A stretch of 31,051 nt of DNA, from assembly GCA_036475545.1 (NCBI GenBank), contig JAZGAE010000022.1, forward strand, positions 1 through 31,051. The letters run 5' to 3'. Positions 8,053 through 16,133 of the stretch are shown in pieces. Numbering within the stretch: position 1 is the first letter of the stretch; each line of letters starts with the position of its first letter. The notes below the pieces were generated by a model that saw nothing but the letters and a program-made list of their open reading frames with translations, was not told the origin of the DNA and did not search any database. A program made the translations under genes and the position numbers. The stretch is from JAZGAE01 sp036475545. GTDB taxonomy: Bacteria > Pseudomonadota > Alphaproteobacteria > DATDPM01.

Positions 8053-8964
8053 TCAGGTGAAACACCAGATGAGGATGCCCTTCTGGGCGTGGAGCCGGTT
8101 CTCGGCCTCGTCCCAGACCACCGACTGCGGCCCGTCGATGACCGAGGCGGTCACCTCCTCGCCGCGGTGCGCGGGCAGGCAATGCATGAAAAGGGCATCC
8201 GCGCTGGCGGTCGCCATCAGGTCCTCGTCCACCTGGTAGGGCGCGAGCAGCTTGCGCCGTTCCGCCGCATCGGTGGCGCCCATCGACACCCAGGTGTCGG
8301 TGACCACGCAGTGGGCGCCCGCCACCGCCTCCTTCGCGTCCTCGCCGAGCGAAACCTTGCCGCCGTTGGCCACCGCCCACTTCACGATGCTCGCCTCCGG
8401 GCTCAAGGCCTCGGGACAGGCGAGCCGAAGCTCGAAATCGAACCGCACGGCGGCATGGGTCCACGAGGCGGCGACGTTGTTGCCGTCGCCGACCCAGGCC
8501 ACCACCTTGCCCGCGATGGGGCCGCGGTGCTCCTCGAAGGTGAGGATGTCGGCCATGAGCTGGCAGGGATGGGTGCGGTCCGTGAGCCCGTTGATCACCG
8601 GCACGCTGGCGTGTTTCGCCATTTCCAGCAACTTGTCCTCGGTGTCGGTGCGGATCATGATCGCGTCCACGTAGCGCGAGAGCACCCGGGCGGTGTCCGC
8701 GATCGTCTCGCCGCGGCCGAGGTGGGTGTCGGTGTGGGTGAGCACGATGGACTTTCCGCCCAGCTGATGCATTCCCACCTCGAAGGCCACGCGGGTGCGG
8801 GTCGACGGCTTCTCGAAGATCATCGCCAGGGTCTTGCCCGCCAACGACTTGGCCCCGCCCGGCGGCAAGCCGCCGAGCTTGGTGTCGCGGCCGAAGTTGA
8901 GGATCTCCCGGAGCGTGCCGGAGTCCAGCCGATCGAGGTCGAGGAAGTGCTTGGGTCCGCTCAT
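8053..8964 (-). CDS. argF: ornithine carbamoyltransferase
   Basis: The enzyme joins carbamoyl phosphate and ornithine to citrulline in arginine synthesis. The carbamoyl-phosphate motif STRTR is at 54-58, followed by FEVGMHQLGG. HPCQ and the ornithine/carbamoyl loop HCLPAHRGEEV near the C-terminus are intact. At 303 residues it is the usual size for the anabolic enzyme. It sits between argD (15 bp upstream) and hslO (13 bp downstream) on the same strand, a compact operon. Confidence 0.96.
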   Translation of the reverse strand: MSGPKHFLDLDRLDSGTLREILNFGRDTKLGGLPPGGAKSLAGKTLAMIFEKPSTRTRVAFEVGMHQLGGKSIVLTHTDTHLGRGETIADTARVLSRYVDAIMIRTDTEDKLLEMAKHASVPVINGLTDRTHPCQLMADILTFEEHRGPIAGKVVAWVGDGNNVAASWTHAAVRFDFELRLACPEALSPEASIVKWAVANGGKVSLGEDAKEAVAGAHCVVTDTWVSMGATDAAERRKLLAPYQVDEDLMATASADALFMHCLPAHRGEEVTASVIDGPQSVVWDEAENRLHAQKGILIWCFT

Positions 8965-8979
8965 GCCACTGCAGCCGGC

Positions 8980-10152
8980 CTATTGCCGCCACTGGCCGCA
9001 GGTCCGGTCCAGGATCTCCACCGCCTCGTCCACGTGGCTCTCCTCGATGACGAGCGGCGGCAACAGGCGCACCACGTTGTCGCCCGCGCCCGCGGTCAAG
9101 AGGCCGTTCTCCCTGAGACGGCTCACCAGGTCGGTGTTGGGGACGGCGCATTCAAGCCCGAGCATCAACCCCATTCCCCGGACCCCGGCGAGGACCGCGG
9201 GGTGGCGCTCGGCCACGGCCGCGAGGCGGTCGCTGAGGATGCCCCCGATCCGCTCGACCTCTTCCAGGAACCCGTCCGAGAGCATTACGTCCAGCACGGC
9301 GTTCGCCACCGTCATGGCGAGCGGGTTGCCGCCGTAGGTCGACCCGTGGGAGCCCGGCGCCATGCCGGAGGCCGCCCGCTCCGTCGCCAGGCACGCGCCC
9401 ACCGGGAAGCCGCCGCCGAGCCCCTTGGCCAGGGCCATGACGTCCGGCTCGACATCCGCCCATTCATGGGCGAACAGCCGCCCCGTGCGGCCCATCCCGC
9501 ATTGCACCTCGTCGAAGAACAGCAGCAGGCCGAATTCGTCCGCCACCTCACGCAGCCCGCGCAGGTAGTCGGGCCCGCCCACCCGGATGCCGCCCTCTCC
9601 CTGGATCGGCTCCACCAGGATCGCCGCCGTCTCGGGGCCCACGGCCGCGCGCAGCTCGTTGAGGTTGCCGAACGCCACGTGATCGAAGCCCTCGAGCAGG
9701 GGCTCTAAGCCCTGCGTGTGCTTCTCCTGGCCTCCGGCCGAGATGGCGGCCATGGTGCGGCCGTGAAAGCCGTTGCTGCAACACAACACCCGGTAACGCT
9801 TCGAATCGCCCGTCCCGTCGTGAAACTTGCGCACCATCTTGATGCCGCATTCCACCGCCTCGGCGCCGGAGTTGCAGAAGAACGCCCTGTCCGCGAACGT
9901 GGCCGCCGCCAGCCGCTCGGCCAGGCGCTCCTGCTCCGGGATGCGGTAAAGATTGGAGCAGTGCCAAAGCTTGCGCCCCTGCTCCGCAAGCGCCGCCACC
10001 AGATGGGGGTGAGAGTGGCCGAGGGCGGTGACCGCGATGCCCGAGGCGAAATCGAGGTAGCGGCGCCCGCCCGCGGCATAGAGGTAGGCCCCTTCGCCGC
10101 GCTCGAAGGCGAGGTCGGCAGGCCGATAGGTGGGAAGGACGGCAGAGCCCAA
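8980..10152 (-). CDS. argD: acetylornithine aminotransferase
   Basis: This class III PLP aminotransferase makes N-acetylornithine in arginine synthesis and may also serve lysine synthesis as succinyl-DAP aminotransferase. Motifs include YLDFASGIAV, NSGAEAVE, the PLP-ring aspartate in FFDEVQ, and the Schiff-base lysine in ALAKGLGGGFPVG (K243 from the chosen start). I chose TTG at 10152-10150: GGAGAG lies 5 nt upstream, and the product is then 390 residues beginning just before LPTYRPADLAFERG, where homologues begin. An in-frame ATG at 10266 would add 38 residues without a visible ribosome site. It is the first gene of the argD-argF-hslO set. Confidence 0.93.
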   Translation of the reverse strand: MGSAVLPTYRPADLAFERGEGAYLYAAGGRRYLDFASGIAVTALGHSHPHLVAALAEQGRKLWHCSNLYRIPEQERLAERLAAATFADRAFFCNSGAEAVECGIKMVRKFHDGTGDSKRYRVLCCSNGFHGRTMAAISAGGQEKHTQGLEPLLEGFDHVAFGNLNELRAAVGPETAAILVEPIQGEGGIRVGGPDYLRGLREVADEFGLLLFFDEVQCGMGRTGRLFAHEWADVEPDVMALAKGLGGGFPVGACLATERAASGMAPGSHGSTYGGNPLAMTVANAVLDVMLSDGFLEEVERIGGILSDRLAAVAERHPAVLAGVRGMGLMLGLECAVPNTDLVSRLRENGLLTAGAGDNVVRLLPPLVIEESHVDEAVEILDRTCGQWRQ

Positions 10153-10327
10153 AAACTCTCTCCGGTCGTCGTGTTCATGGGGGCGGACTTCCGCCCCGGG
10201 GTCAGGGACGAGCGGCCGGAGTACTGCATTTGCGCCGTCGCTGTCAACGCGCGCGGATGGGCGCATGGCGCGGCCGAAACGCGCCTCGCGGGCGGGCGCC
10301 GGCGCGCCGGACCGGAGGCTCAGAACC

Positions 10328-11134
10328 TCACGCCTTCAGCTTGTAGCCGGTCGCGAACATGCGATGGCAGGCCGCCCACAGGCACAGGTTGGCCACCACC
10401 ATGACGACGATCCCGGCGCCGAGATGCCCATCTGCGTGCCCGATGAAGCCGTAGCGGAACCCGTCGATCATGTAGAAGAACGGGTTGAGGTGGGCGATGG
10501 TGTGCCACATGCCCGGAAGCCGCTCGACCGAGTAGAAGGTACCGGAGAGAAACGCAAGAGGCGTGATCACGAAGTTTGTCACCGCCGCCATGTGGTCGAA
10601 CTTCTCCGACCAGATGCCCGCAGCGACGCCGAGCAACGAGAGCAAGAGCGAGGCGGCCATCGCATGGAACAGGATGAAGCCGACGTTGTGGATCTTCATG
10701 TCCACGAAAACGGCCATGGCGAGGCTGACGGCGAGGCCCACCATAAGCCCCCGGGCGGCGCCGCCCACCGCGAATCCGAGCGTGAGCTCGCCGGCCGAGA
10801 GCGGCGGCATCAGCACGTCGATAATGTTCCCCTGCACCTTGGAAATGACGATCGAGGACGAGGTGTTGGCGAAGGCGTTCTGGACCATCGCCATCATGAC
10901 CAGGCCGGGGGCGAGGAACTCGGTAAACGGCACCCCGCCCAGATATTCCACGGAGCGTCCGAGCGCCAAGCTGAAGATGGCCAGGAACAAGAGCGTGGTG
11001 ACCACCGGCGCGATGACGGTCTGGGTGAACACCTTCAGGAAGCGGCGCACCTCCTTGGCGCAAAACGTCCATGTCCCCAGCCAGTTGACGGCGCCGATGG
11101 GACGGACCGTGGGCAAACGGGGATCGGGCGGCAT
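10328..11134 (-). CDS. ABC-2 type transporter permease
   Basis: The 268-residue membrane protein has about six hydrophobic segments and the ABC-2 pattern seen in YadH-type permeases. EFLAPGLVMMAMVQNAF is the conserved central segment, and a late LSGTFYSVERLPGMWHTIAHLNPF block is followed by YMIDGFRYGF. Such permeases pair with a separate ATPase to export drugs, lipids or polysaccharides; no ATPase gene is adjacent upstream here, where the restriction islet now sits. GGAGAG lies 4 nt before the ATG at 11134. The substrate cannot be inferred. Confidence 0.9.
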   Translation of the reverse strand: MPPDPRLPTVRPIGAVNWLGTWTFCAKEVRRFLKVFTQTVIAPVVTTLLFLAIFSLALGRSVEYLGGVPFTEFLAPGLVMMAMVQNAFANTSSSIVISKVQGNIIDVLMPPLSAGELTLGFAVGGAARGLMVGLAVSLAMAVFVDMKIHNVGFILFHAMAASLLLSLLGVAAGIWSEKFDHMAAVTNFVITPLAFLSGTFYSVERLPGMWHTIAHLNPFFYMIDGFRYGFIGHADGHLGAGIVVMVVANLCLWAACHRMFATGYKLKA

Positions 11135-11211
11135 CGCGCTCTCCGGACCAAGGCGAGGCCGAGCGCCAATCGGCGGCGCCGGCGGAGCGGCACCTTAGAA
11201 CCGGCCCCCGC

Positions 11212-11232
11212 CCGGCACAAGCGCGAGCGTGC
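11212..11232 (+). repeat. left copy of a 21-bp direct repeat flanking the restriction-modification islet
   Basis: The 21 bases starting CCGGCACAAG and ending GAGCGTGC are identical to those at 12601-12621. This copy touches the last base of the methyltransferase stop codon (11233), so the islet begins exactly where the repeat ends. Confidence 0.95.
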
Positions 11233-11898
11233 CTAAGTCATACTCAGCCGAAGGACCGGGTCGCCAGTCGACTCAGGCAACCGTAAGCCTGGGCGCGGCG
11301 TTGTGGCATCACGAAACCGCGTGGGTTCGTCGCCCCACTGATACCACCCTGGACGCCTATGCCGAGCGAATAATTCGAGAAACGGCCCAACACTGCAGCC
11401 CTCTATGATGTCGTACAATTCGTCCGGCTTTCGGCTATGTTCACGTTTCCGGGTCGCTAACAGGTTGGGCATGGTTCGGCCAGGCTTTAATGTGCGAGCG
11501 TTCCTGCCGCGGACCCCGAAAAGAACGAGTTCAGTGACGTTCCGGAAATAAAAACCAACGCCCCTTCTATCAGGTCCTCCATCCTTTCGGACCTTGTACC
11601 AAACGAGGTTTGTCTTATACGTAAAGCCCCAGGTTTTCATCACCTCGAGCCCTTCTGCCACGAGAGCATTCGGCACCCAAAGGTAAAGATGCGCCGGTGT
11701 ATCCACCAACTCCGCGACTGGAAGGTCAAGGATGTCATCGAGTATCATCGTGGCATAACGCGATAGTCGCTTGTGCTCCGGCGCCATCTTCCCGGTCCGG
11801 TTCGTGAACTGCCACGGCGGGTCAGCCAATATGGTTGAAAATTTTTGGCCGTCGGCAAATCGAAGCAGTTCTTCGCTTGGGTTTCTTCCGCTAGTCAT
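11233..11898 (-). CDS. MT-A70 family DNA adenine-N6 methyltransferase (modification subunit)
   Basis: The 221-residue enzyme carries the catalytic DPPW at 26-29, followed by HSRKPDE (154-160) and FLELFAR (173-179), the order typical of MT-A70/MunI-type N6-adenine methyltransferases. It should protect the host DNA from the nuclease encoded directly upstream. I chose the ATG at 11898: GGGAGG lies 9 nt upstream and the start overlaps the nuclease stop in ATGACTAG, an 8-nt overlap suggesting translational coupling. An in-frame start at 11955 would overlap the nuclease gene by 65 nt. The gene has much lower GC than its chromosomal neighbours. The target site cannot be read from the sequence. Confidence 0.88.
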   Translation of the reverse strand: MTSGRNPSEELLRFADGQKFSTILADPPWQFTNRTGKMAPEHKRLSRYATMILDDILDLPVAELVDTPAHLYLWVPNALVAEGLEVMKTWGFTYKTNLVWYKVRKDGGPDRRGVGFYFRNVTELVLFGVRGRNARTLKPGRTMPNLLATRKREHSRKPDELYDIIEGCSVGPFLELFARHRRPGWYQWGDEPTRFRDATTPRPGLRLPESTGDPVLRLSMT

Positions 11899-12478
11899 CA
11901 ATGTATGCCTCCCTTCGAATGCCAAATACCGCGATCGGGCAGCCTCCACCTCCACCGCCTTCGATCCTTGGCAATAACTTGCTCATGTGGGTGGTTGATG
12001 GGCCGTAGCTTTTCCCTTTGCCAAGAGCGTCGAATACTTCTTGTAATTCGTCGCAACGCGTGATGATAACGCCGATATCAATGGCCCGTAGGTCAAAAAG
12101 AAGTCTAAAGTTATTCAAATCCCTATCAAAAAACGGGTCCTTATTGTTCCACTCCACCTCAAGGGCCACACGGTTCTTGTAGCAGTCCACTTTATGGGTC
12201 GGTGTTTCGTAAACCCTATCATCCACTGTGATATTCGTATTAAACCCCTTCTCCTTCCACCCGAGGTCATAGAAATGGCCGTCAAGCTTGTTGGCAATTG
12301 GCGATTTACGGCCACCCGGAGCGCGGACATGGGATCGCAGGAGCCGAAAGGCACCTAAAACTGTTAGTACATCGTTCCATTCCTCGGGATGCGCTGTGGC
12401 CAACACGGCTAGGGCGTTACGCCACTCGTGGAACTCGTAAAGCTGCGCGATCTCGGGTGGAAGCGATACGCCGCTCAT
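11891..12478 (-). CDS. BglII/BstYI-like type II restriction endonuclease
   Basis: The 195-residue protein resembles the BglII family. KVDCYKNRVALEVEWNNKD places D98, E107 and E109 with the same spacing as the BglII catalytic residues D84, E93 and Q95 (as I recall them). The segment FFDRDLNNFRLLFDL follows, as is common in this family. BglII relatives cut sites with a GATC core such as AGATCT or RGATCY; whether that holds here is inference. The C-terminus has a run of six glycines (174-179), an odd flexible feature. It is the first gene of a two-gene operon, overlapping the methyltransferase by 8 nt. No strong ribosome site precedes its ATG. Confidence 0.82.
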   Translation of the reverse strand: MSGVSLPPEIAQLYEFHEWRNALAVLATAHPEEWNDVLTVLGAFRLLRSHVRAPGGRKSPIANKLDGHFYDLGWKEKGFNTNITVDDRVYETPTHKVDCYKNRVALEVEWNNKDPFFDRDLNNFRLLFDLRAIDIGVIITRCDELQEVFDALGKGKSYGPSTTHMSKLLPRIEGGGGGGCPIAVFGIRREAYIDD

Positions 12479-12512
12479 GTTGAACCCGGCCTAGCGGTGT
12501 AAACACAACATG

Positions 12513-12547
12513 TAGCATGGTTTCCCGCCAACCTAAACAATATGCTA
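12513..12547 (-). repeat. imperfect inverted repeat in the leader of the restriction operon
   Basis: TAGCAT (12513-12518) pairs with ATGCTA (12542-12547), and GTTT (12520-12523) with AAAC (12535-12538). The repeat begins right at the predicted transcription start and ends about 35 bp before the nuclease ATG. It could be an RNA hairpin or an operator; no controller gene is present. Confidence 0.45.
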
Positions 12548-12554
12548 TCTACGC

Positions 12555-12583
12555 TTTATACTGTCTTTGTGAGAACAAATCAA
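12555..12583 (-). promoter_or_regulatory. promoter of the restriction-modification operon
   Basis: On the minus strand TTGATT (12578-12583) and TATAAA (12555-12560) are separated by exactly 17 nt, in AT-rich sequence inside the islet. Transcription would start near 12548, so the cassette carries its own promoter. Confidence 0.7.
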
Positions 12584-12600
12584 GAACAAACAACGTCGAA

Positions 12601-12621
12601 CCGGCACAAGCGCGAGCGTGC
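12601..12621 (+). repeat. right copy of the 21-bp direct repeat
   Basis: It is identical to 11212-11232. The AT-rich islet sequence ends at 12600, and the GC-rich upstream region of recX begins immediately after the repeat. Confidence 0.95.
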
Positions 12622-12660
12622 TGGCGGTTGCCGCGCCCCCCGTGCCATGCTCCCGAAACC

Positions 12661-13284
12661 ATGAGCGGCTTGCGGGAGTCTTGGCATCGCCGGCGGAAGG
12701 GGGAAGGTTCGCGCCGGGGCAAGCAACGGGGCAAGGGCCCGGCGCAAGTGACCGCCGCCTCGCTGGAGGCGGCGGCCTTGCGCTACCTCGGGCGTTACGC
12801 CACCTCGGCGGCCAACCTACGCCGCGTGTTGAGGGTGCGCGTCGCGCGCGCGGCCCGCGTCCACGGCACCGACCGCAATGCGGCCGCCGCGATGGTGGAC
12901 GCGCTCATCGCCCGGTTCGAACGCTCGGGATTGCTGGACGATAAGGCCTACGCCGAGGCGAAGGCCCGCAGCCTCCACGGGCTTGGCCACCCGCCGCGGG
13001 CCATCCGCGCAAGGCTCACCGCCAAGGGCGTCGCCCGCCAAACCGTCGAGGAGGCTCTCGCCCTGCTTTTCGAGGAGACGACGGAGCCGGAGCTCGCCGC
13101 CGCCTGCCGCTACGTCCGGCGCCGGCGGCTCGGCCCCTACCGCCCGGCGCGAGAGCGGGCCGCGCGCGGCGGCAAGGACCTCGCCGCCATGTCCCGCGCG
13201 GGCTTCGGGTTTGCCGTGACGCGCCGCGTGCTGGCGGCCCCGGATGCCGACGCCGTCGAGGAGATGCTGCGCGAATCGCGCTGA
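12661..13284 (+). CDS. recX: RecX family regulator of RecA
   Basis: RecX binds RecA filaments and limits their growth in recombination and the SOS response. The 207-residue product has a basic N-terminal tail, then the RecX helical repeats with the family stretches LGRYATSAANLRRVL, MVDALIARFERSGLLDD and YAEAKARSLHGLGHPPRAIRARL. The ATG at 12661 begins the native GC-rich sequence; a longer frame from 12517 would start inside the foreign islet and cross the repeat, so it is rejected. recA is not adjacent. The islet ends only 40 bp upstream, so the original recX promoter region has been displaced. Confidence 0.88.
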   Translation: MSGLRESWHRRRKGEGSRRGKQRGKGPAQVTAASLEAAALRYLGRYATSAANLRRVLRVRVARAARVHGTDRNAAAAMVDALIARFERSGLLDDKAYAEAKARSLHGLGHPPRAIRARLTAKGVARQTVEEALALLFEETTEPELAAACRYVRRRRLGPYRPARERAARGGKDLAAMSRAGFGFAVTRRVLAAPDADAVEEMLRESR

Positions 13285-13330
13285 AGCTCGGAAAGACCCT
13301 CGGCCGCCGGGCGCCTCGCCGGGTAACGGC

Positions 13331-15664
13331 TCAGGCCCCGTCCCCTTCCGCTTCCCCCTCCGAGCTCGTGCTCGCTGCCTCGCTGGGGGCGGCGGCGATC
13401 CCGGCTGCGGCCGCCAGGCGCGCCGCCTCGTCCGGCTTTTCCTCGCCGAAAAAGATGGTGCGGTGGGGAAAGGGGATCTCGATGCCCAGTTCGTCGAAAC
13501 GCTGCTTCATGCGCCGGTTGAACTCGCGCCCGATCATCCACTGCTTGATGGGCAGGGTCTTGATGCGGACCTTAATGATCACGGCCGAGTCGGCAAAACG
13601 GTCGAGCCCCAGCACCTCCAAAGGCTCCAGGATGTTGGCGCCGAACTTTTCGTCCGCCTGCAGCTCGGCCCCGATCCGACGCAGTACCTGGATGACGTGG
13701 TCGACATTCTCCTTATAGGCGATCCCAACGTCGAACACGTAGTACGAGAAGTCGCGGGTGCGGTTCAGGACGGCCCCCACCTCGCTAAAGGGTATCGTGT
13801 GCAGGTTTCCCGACAAGTCGCGCAGCTTGACGTGCCGGACGCTCATCGCCTCCACCAGGCCACCGTGGTCGCCAAGCGTGACCACGTCACCCACCGCGAT
13901 GGTGTTCGCGAGAACGAGGGAGACGCCGTTGATGATATCCTGGACCAGCTTCTGGGCACCAAAGCCCACCGCGATGCCGACGATCCCTGCCCCGGCCACG
14001 AGCGGCATGATATTGATTCCGATCTCGGCGAGCACGATCAGAGAAACGAACCCCACCAGGACCAAGAGAAGGCCGTTCCGAAACAGCGGCAGCACCGTCT
14101 TGGCCCGGGAGACCTGCCCGGCCGCGAGGTTCTCGGATTCCAGGCGCGAGAGGTATCGCGCGATATAGAGACCCGCGATTTCCCAAACCCCCAGCGCGAC
14201 GGCGATGACGAAGGTAATGGTCAATGCGCTGCCGATGAGCCGTTGGGTGACTTCGCTCGTCACCCAGGCGAACACGTCGATCCCCCAGGCCTGCACGAGC
14301 AAGAAGGCGGCAATGACGTAAATCAGGGTTCTGGTCACCCCGTGGATGACGGGAACATACCGGTTGACGCGTGCCTCGAGCGTCGGGAACCGGGCCTTGA
14401 TATCCTCGCCCACGGCAAAGAACCGGTCGACGACCCGTTGGGCCAGTCCGGCCAGGAGCGGCGCCGCCGCCAGGATCACCACCGTGAGCACGGTGGCCCT
14501 AAGCGCGAAAGCGAATCCACCCTCGATGCGCAGCGCCCCGACCATGAAGACGGCAACGACGTAAAGAATGGCGAAAATGTGCCAGACCTCCGCCAGGATG
14601 CCGCGCAGCGTCCGGAGGGTCCCGGGGCGTTCCTGTGCCTGGCCGGCCTTGGAGCCACCGCGGATCCAGTTCGCAACCTCGGCCTGGTTTTGCAGGATCA
14701 ACGTCACCAGCATCAGTGTGATGACGAGGCCGAGCAGATTGAGAAGCGTGGTGTGTCCCCCCTTGGGCAGCCCCAGCAGAAGCGCCGCCTCGGCGGCGAA
14801 ATACCAATAGATCGCGGTCTTCGCGAGCCGGCCGGCCCAAAGATACAGGTAGTTTGCGGACTCGTCGGAGACGGGGACGACGCGCAGCGAGGCGACCCGG
14901 GGCGCCAGGCCCATCGACGCCAGCGCCATGACTACCCGGGCGAGCAGGATCGCGTTCACCAGCGCCAGCGCCACCGACCTGGTAACCGGTCCCGGATCCG
15001 TGAACGGGAGAAGGCCGTACGCGACCGCGGCAAAGGCCAGGACCGGCGCGAGATCAAGGCCGGTGCGGGCCAGCAGCAGAAGCCACCGCATGAGTGCGGT
15101 TTCCGGCGCGCGCGTTTCGACCGCGCCGCGCGGTCGCGACAGCGCCCTGCGCGCGACCCTTTCGGCGACGAGACCCGCCCCTAGGACGATGACAAGCTTT
15201 ACCAGGATCTTGAAGAACCGGGCCCTGGCATCGGGGTCGGCGACCTGGCGCCCCAGCCAGCGGAAGAGTTCGGGTGCGTTCACTACGGCGCCGGCTACGG
15301 CAGTTATCTGGTCGCTCAAACCGTCGACCCAGGCGGAGATCGCCTGGATGGATTGGGCTCCGGCGGTCTCCGGCTCGGCCTCGGCGGCCTTCTTCGCCGC
15401 GATGAGGGCCCTGAGCTGCGCCGCCAGTTTCTCGCGCTCCGCTTCGTTTTCGATGGTGGAGAGAAGAGTCTCGAGGTCTTCGACGGTGACGGCTTCCGCC
15501 GCGCCCGCCTCGGCGCCCGCGGGCCCAGCCGGGGCCCCGGCGCGCGCGGAATCGCAGACCACCACGGGGCCGACGCTCAAGGCGATCGCCACCGCCCAGG
15601 CCGCCAGCGCTCGGCGCGCGCGACTCCTGAGCCCGGTTACATTTCCGCTCGACCGGACTATCAT
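13331..15664 (-). CDS. large MscS-type mechanosensitive channel
   Basis: The 777-residue protein has an N-terminal signal-like segment (about 17-43) and a helical region LETLLSTIENEAEREKL (64-80) seen in larger MscS relatives. Many transmembrane helices (about 150-490) follow, and then the MscS core. The pore and lining helix is GAGIVGIAVGFGAQKLVQD at about 558-575, followed by the beta domain (GDHGGLVEAMSVRHVKLRD) and a C-terminal alpha/beta domain ending near 735. It should open under hypo-osmotic membrane tension and release solutes from the cytoplasm. The size and layout are closest to YbiO-type channels. It converges with recX and diverges from arsC. The start codon is not backed by a clear ribosome site. 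Confidence 0.92.
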   Translation of the reverse strand: MIVRSSGNVTGLRSRARRALAAWAVAIALSVGPVVVCDSARAGAPAGPAGAEAGAAEAVTVEDLETLLSTIENEAEREKLAAQLRALIAAKKAAEAEPETAGAQSIQAISAWVDGLSDQITAVAGAVVNAPELFRWLGRQVADPDARARFFKILVKLVIVLGAGLVAERVARRALSRPRGAVETRAPETALMRWLLLLARTGLDLAPVLAFAAVAYGLLPFTDPGPVTRSVALALVNAILLARVVMALASMGLAPRVASLRVVPVSDESANYLYLWAGRLAKTAIYWYFAAEAALLLGLPKGGHTTLLNLLGLVITLMLVTLILQNQAEVANWIRGGSKAGQAQERPGTLRTLRGILAEVWHIFAILYVVAVFMVGALRIEGGFAFALRATVLTVVILAAAPLLAGLAQRVVDRFFAVGEDIKARFPTLEARVNRYVPVIHGVTRTLIYVIAAFLLVQAWGIDVFAWVTSEVTQRLIGSALTITFVIAVALGVWEIAGLYIARYLSRLESENLAAGQVSRAKTVLPLFRNGLLLVLVGFVSLIVLAEIGINIMPLVAGAGIVGIAVGFGAQKLVQDIINGVSLVLANTIAVGDVVTLGDHGGLVEAMSVRHVKLRDLSGNLHTIPFSEVGAVLNRTRDFSYYVFDVGIAYKENVDHVIQVLRRIGAELQADEKFGANILEPLEVLGLDRFADSAVIIKVRIKTLPIKQWMIGREFNRRMKQRFDELGIEIPFPHRTIFFGEEKPDEAARLAAAAGIAAAPSEAASTSSEGEAEGDGA

Positions 15665-15785
15665 GCCCCGGGAGATTACCGTTCTGGGTTGCGGATGTCA
15701 CATGGCTTCGGGGGGACCGGGGCCGGCGCCCAGGGGCCGGAAGGAACGAGACCCAGGGAGACGACGCGGGCAAAAGGCCGTTCGC

Positions 15786-16133
15786 ATGACAGTGACCATC
15801 TACCACAACCCGCGCTGCAGCAAGTCGCGGCAGACGCTGGAGTTCCTGCGCCGCCGAGGGATCGAGCCCCAGGTGATCGAGTATTTGCAGACACCGCCGA
15901 GCGAGGCGGATCTCAAGCGCATCCTGGGGCTTCTCGGCATGGCGCCCAGGGATCTCATGCGCCGCGGCGAGCCCGCCTACAAGGAGCGGGGTCTGGACGA
16001 CCCGGCACTGTCGCAGGAGGCGCTCATCGCCGCGATGGTGGAGAGCCCGATTCTGATCCAGCGGCCCATCGTGCTGGCGAACGACAAGGCGGCGATCGGC
16101 CGGCCGCCGGAATCGGTTCTTGGCATCCTTTAG
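15786..16133 (+). CDS. arsC: ArsC-type (glutaredoxin-dependent) arsenate reductase
   Basis: The 115-residue thioredoxin-fold protein has YHNPRCSKSR with the nucleophile C11, then EYLQTPPS, DLMRRGEPAYKE, and a C-terminal LIQRPIVL block. This is the ArsC/YfgD pattern, including the arginine and RPI segment that bind the oxyanion. The family reduces arsenate to arsenite with glutathione and glutaredoxin. No other ars gene (arsR, arsB) is nearby, so a housekeeping YfgD-like role is possible. AAAAGG precedes the ATG at a suitable distance. Confidence 0.9.
   Translation: MTVTIYHNPRCSKSRQTLEFLRRRGIEPQVIEYLQTPPSEADLKRILGLLGMAPRDLMRRGEPAYKERGLDDPALSQEALIAAMVESPILIQRPIVLANDKAAIGRPPESVLGIL

Larger units (their letters stand above)
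11233..12621 (-). mobile_element. restriction-modification islet (1,368 bp unique plus one repeat copy)
   Basis: Everything between the two repeat copies has a visibly lower GC content. A hand count gives 30 of 60 G+C at 12121-12180, against 43 of 60 at 12781-12840 just outside. The segment holds only the promoter, the nuclease gene and the methyltransferase gene, with no integrase or transposase and no terminal inverted repeats. Removing it with one repeat copy rejoins typical GC-rich sequence upstream of recX. I read it as a horizontally acquired cassette inserted with a long target duplication. Confidence 0.75.

Noticed and set aside
7996..9708. 570-codon plus-strand frame opposite argF and argD
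   Set aside because: It is antisense to two genes with intact catalytic motifs and shows His/Gly/Arg-rich shadow composition.
11233..12600. Islet as an insertion sequence
   Set aside because: There is no transposase, and the islet ends (CTAAGTCATA and AACGTCGAA) are not inverted repeats of each other.
11891..12600. A controller (C) protein gene in the restriction operon
   Set aside because: No small helix-turn-helix frame exists between the promoter and the nuclease ATG or elsewhere in the islet.
12517..12660. Longer recX start inside the islet
   Set aside because: It would place the first 48 codons across the foreign DNA and the 21-bp repeat; RecX homology and native composition begin after 12661.
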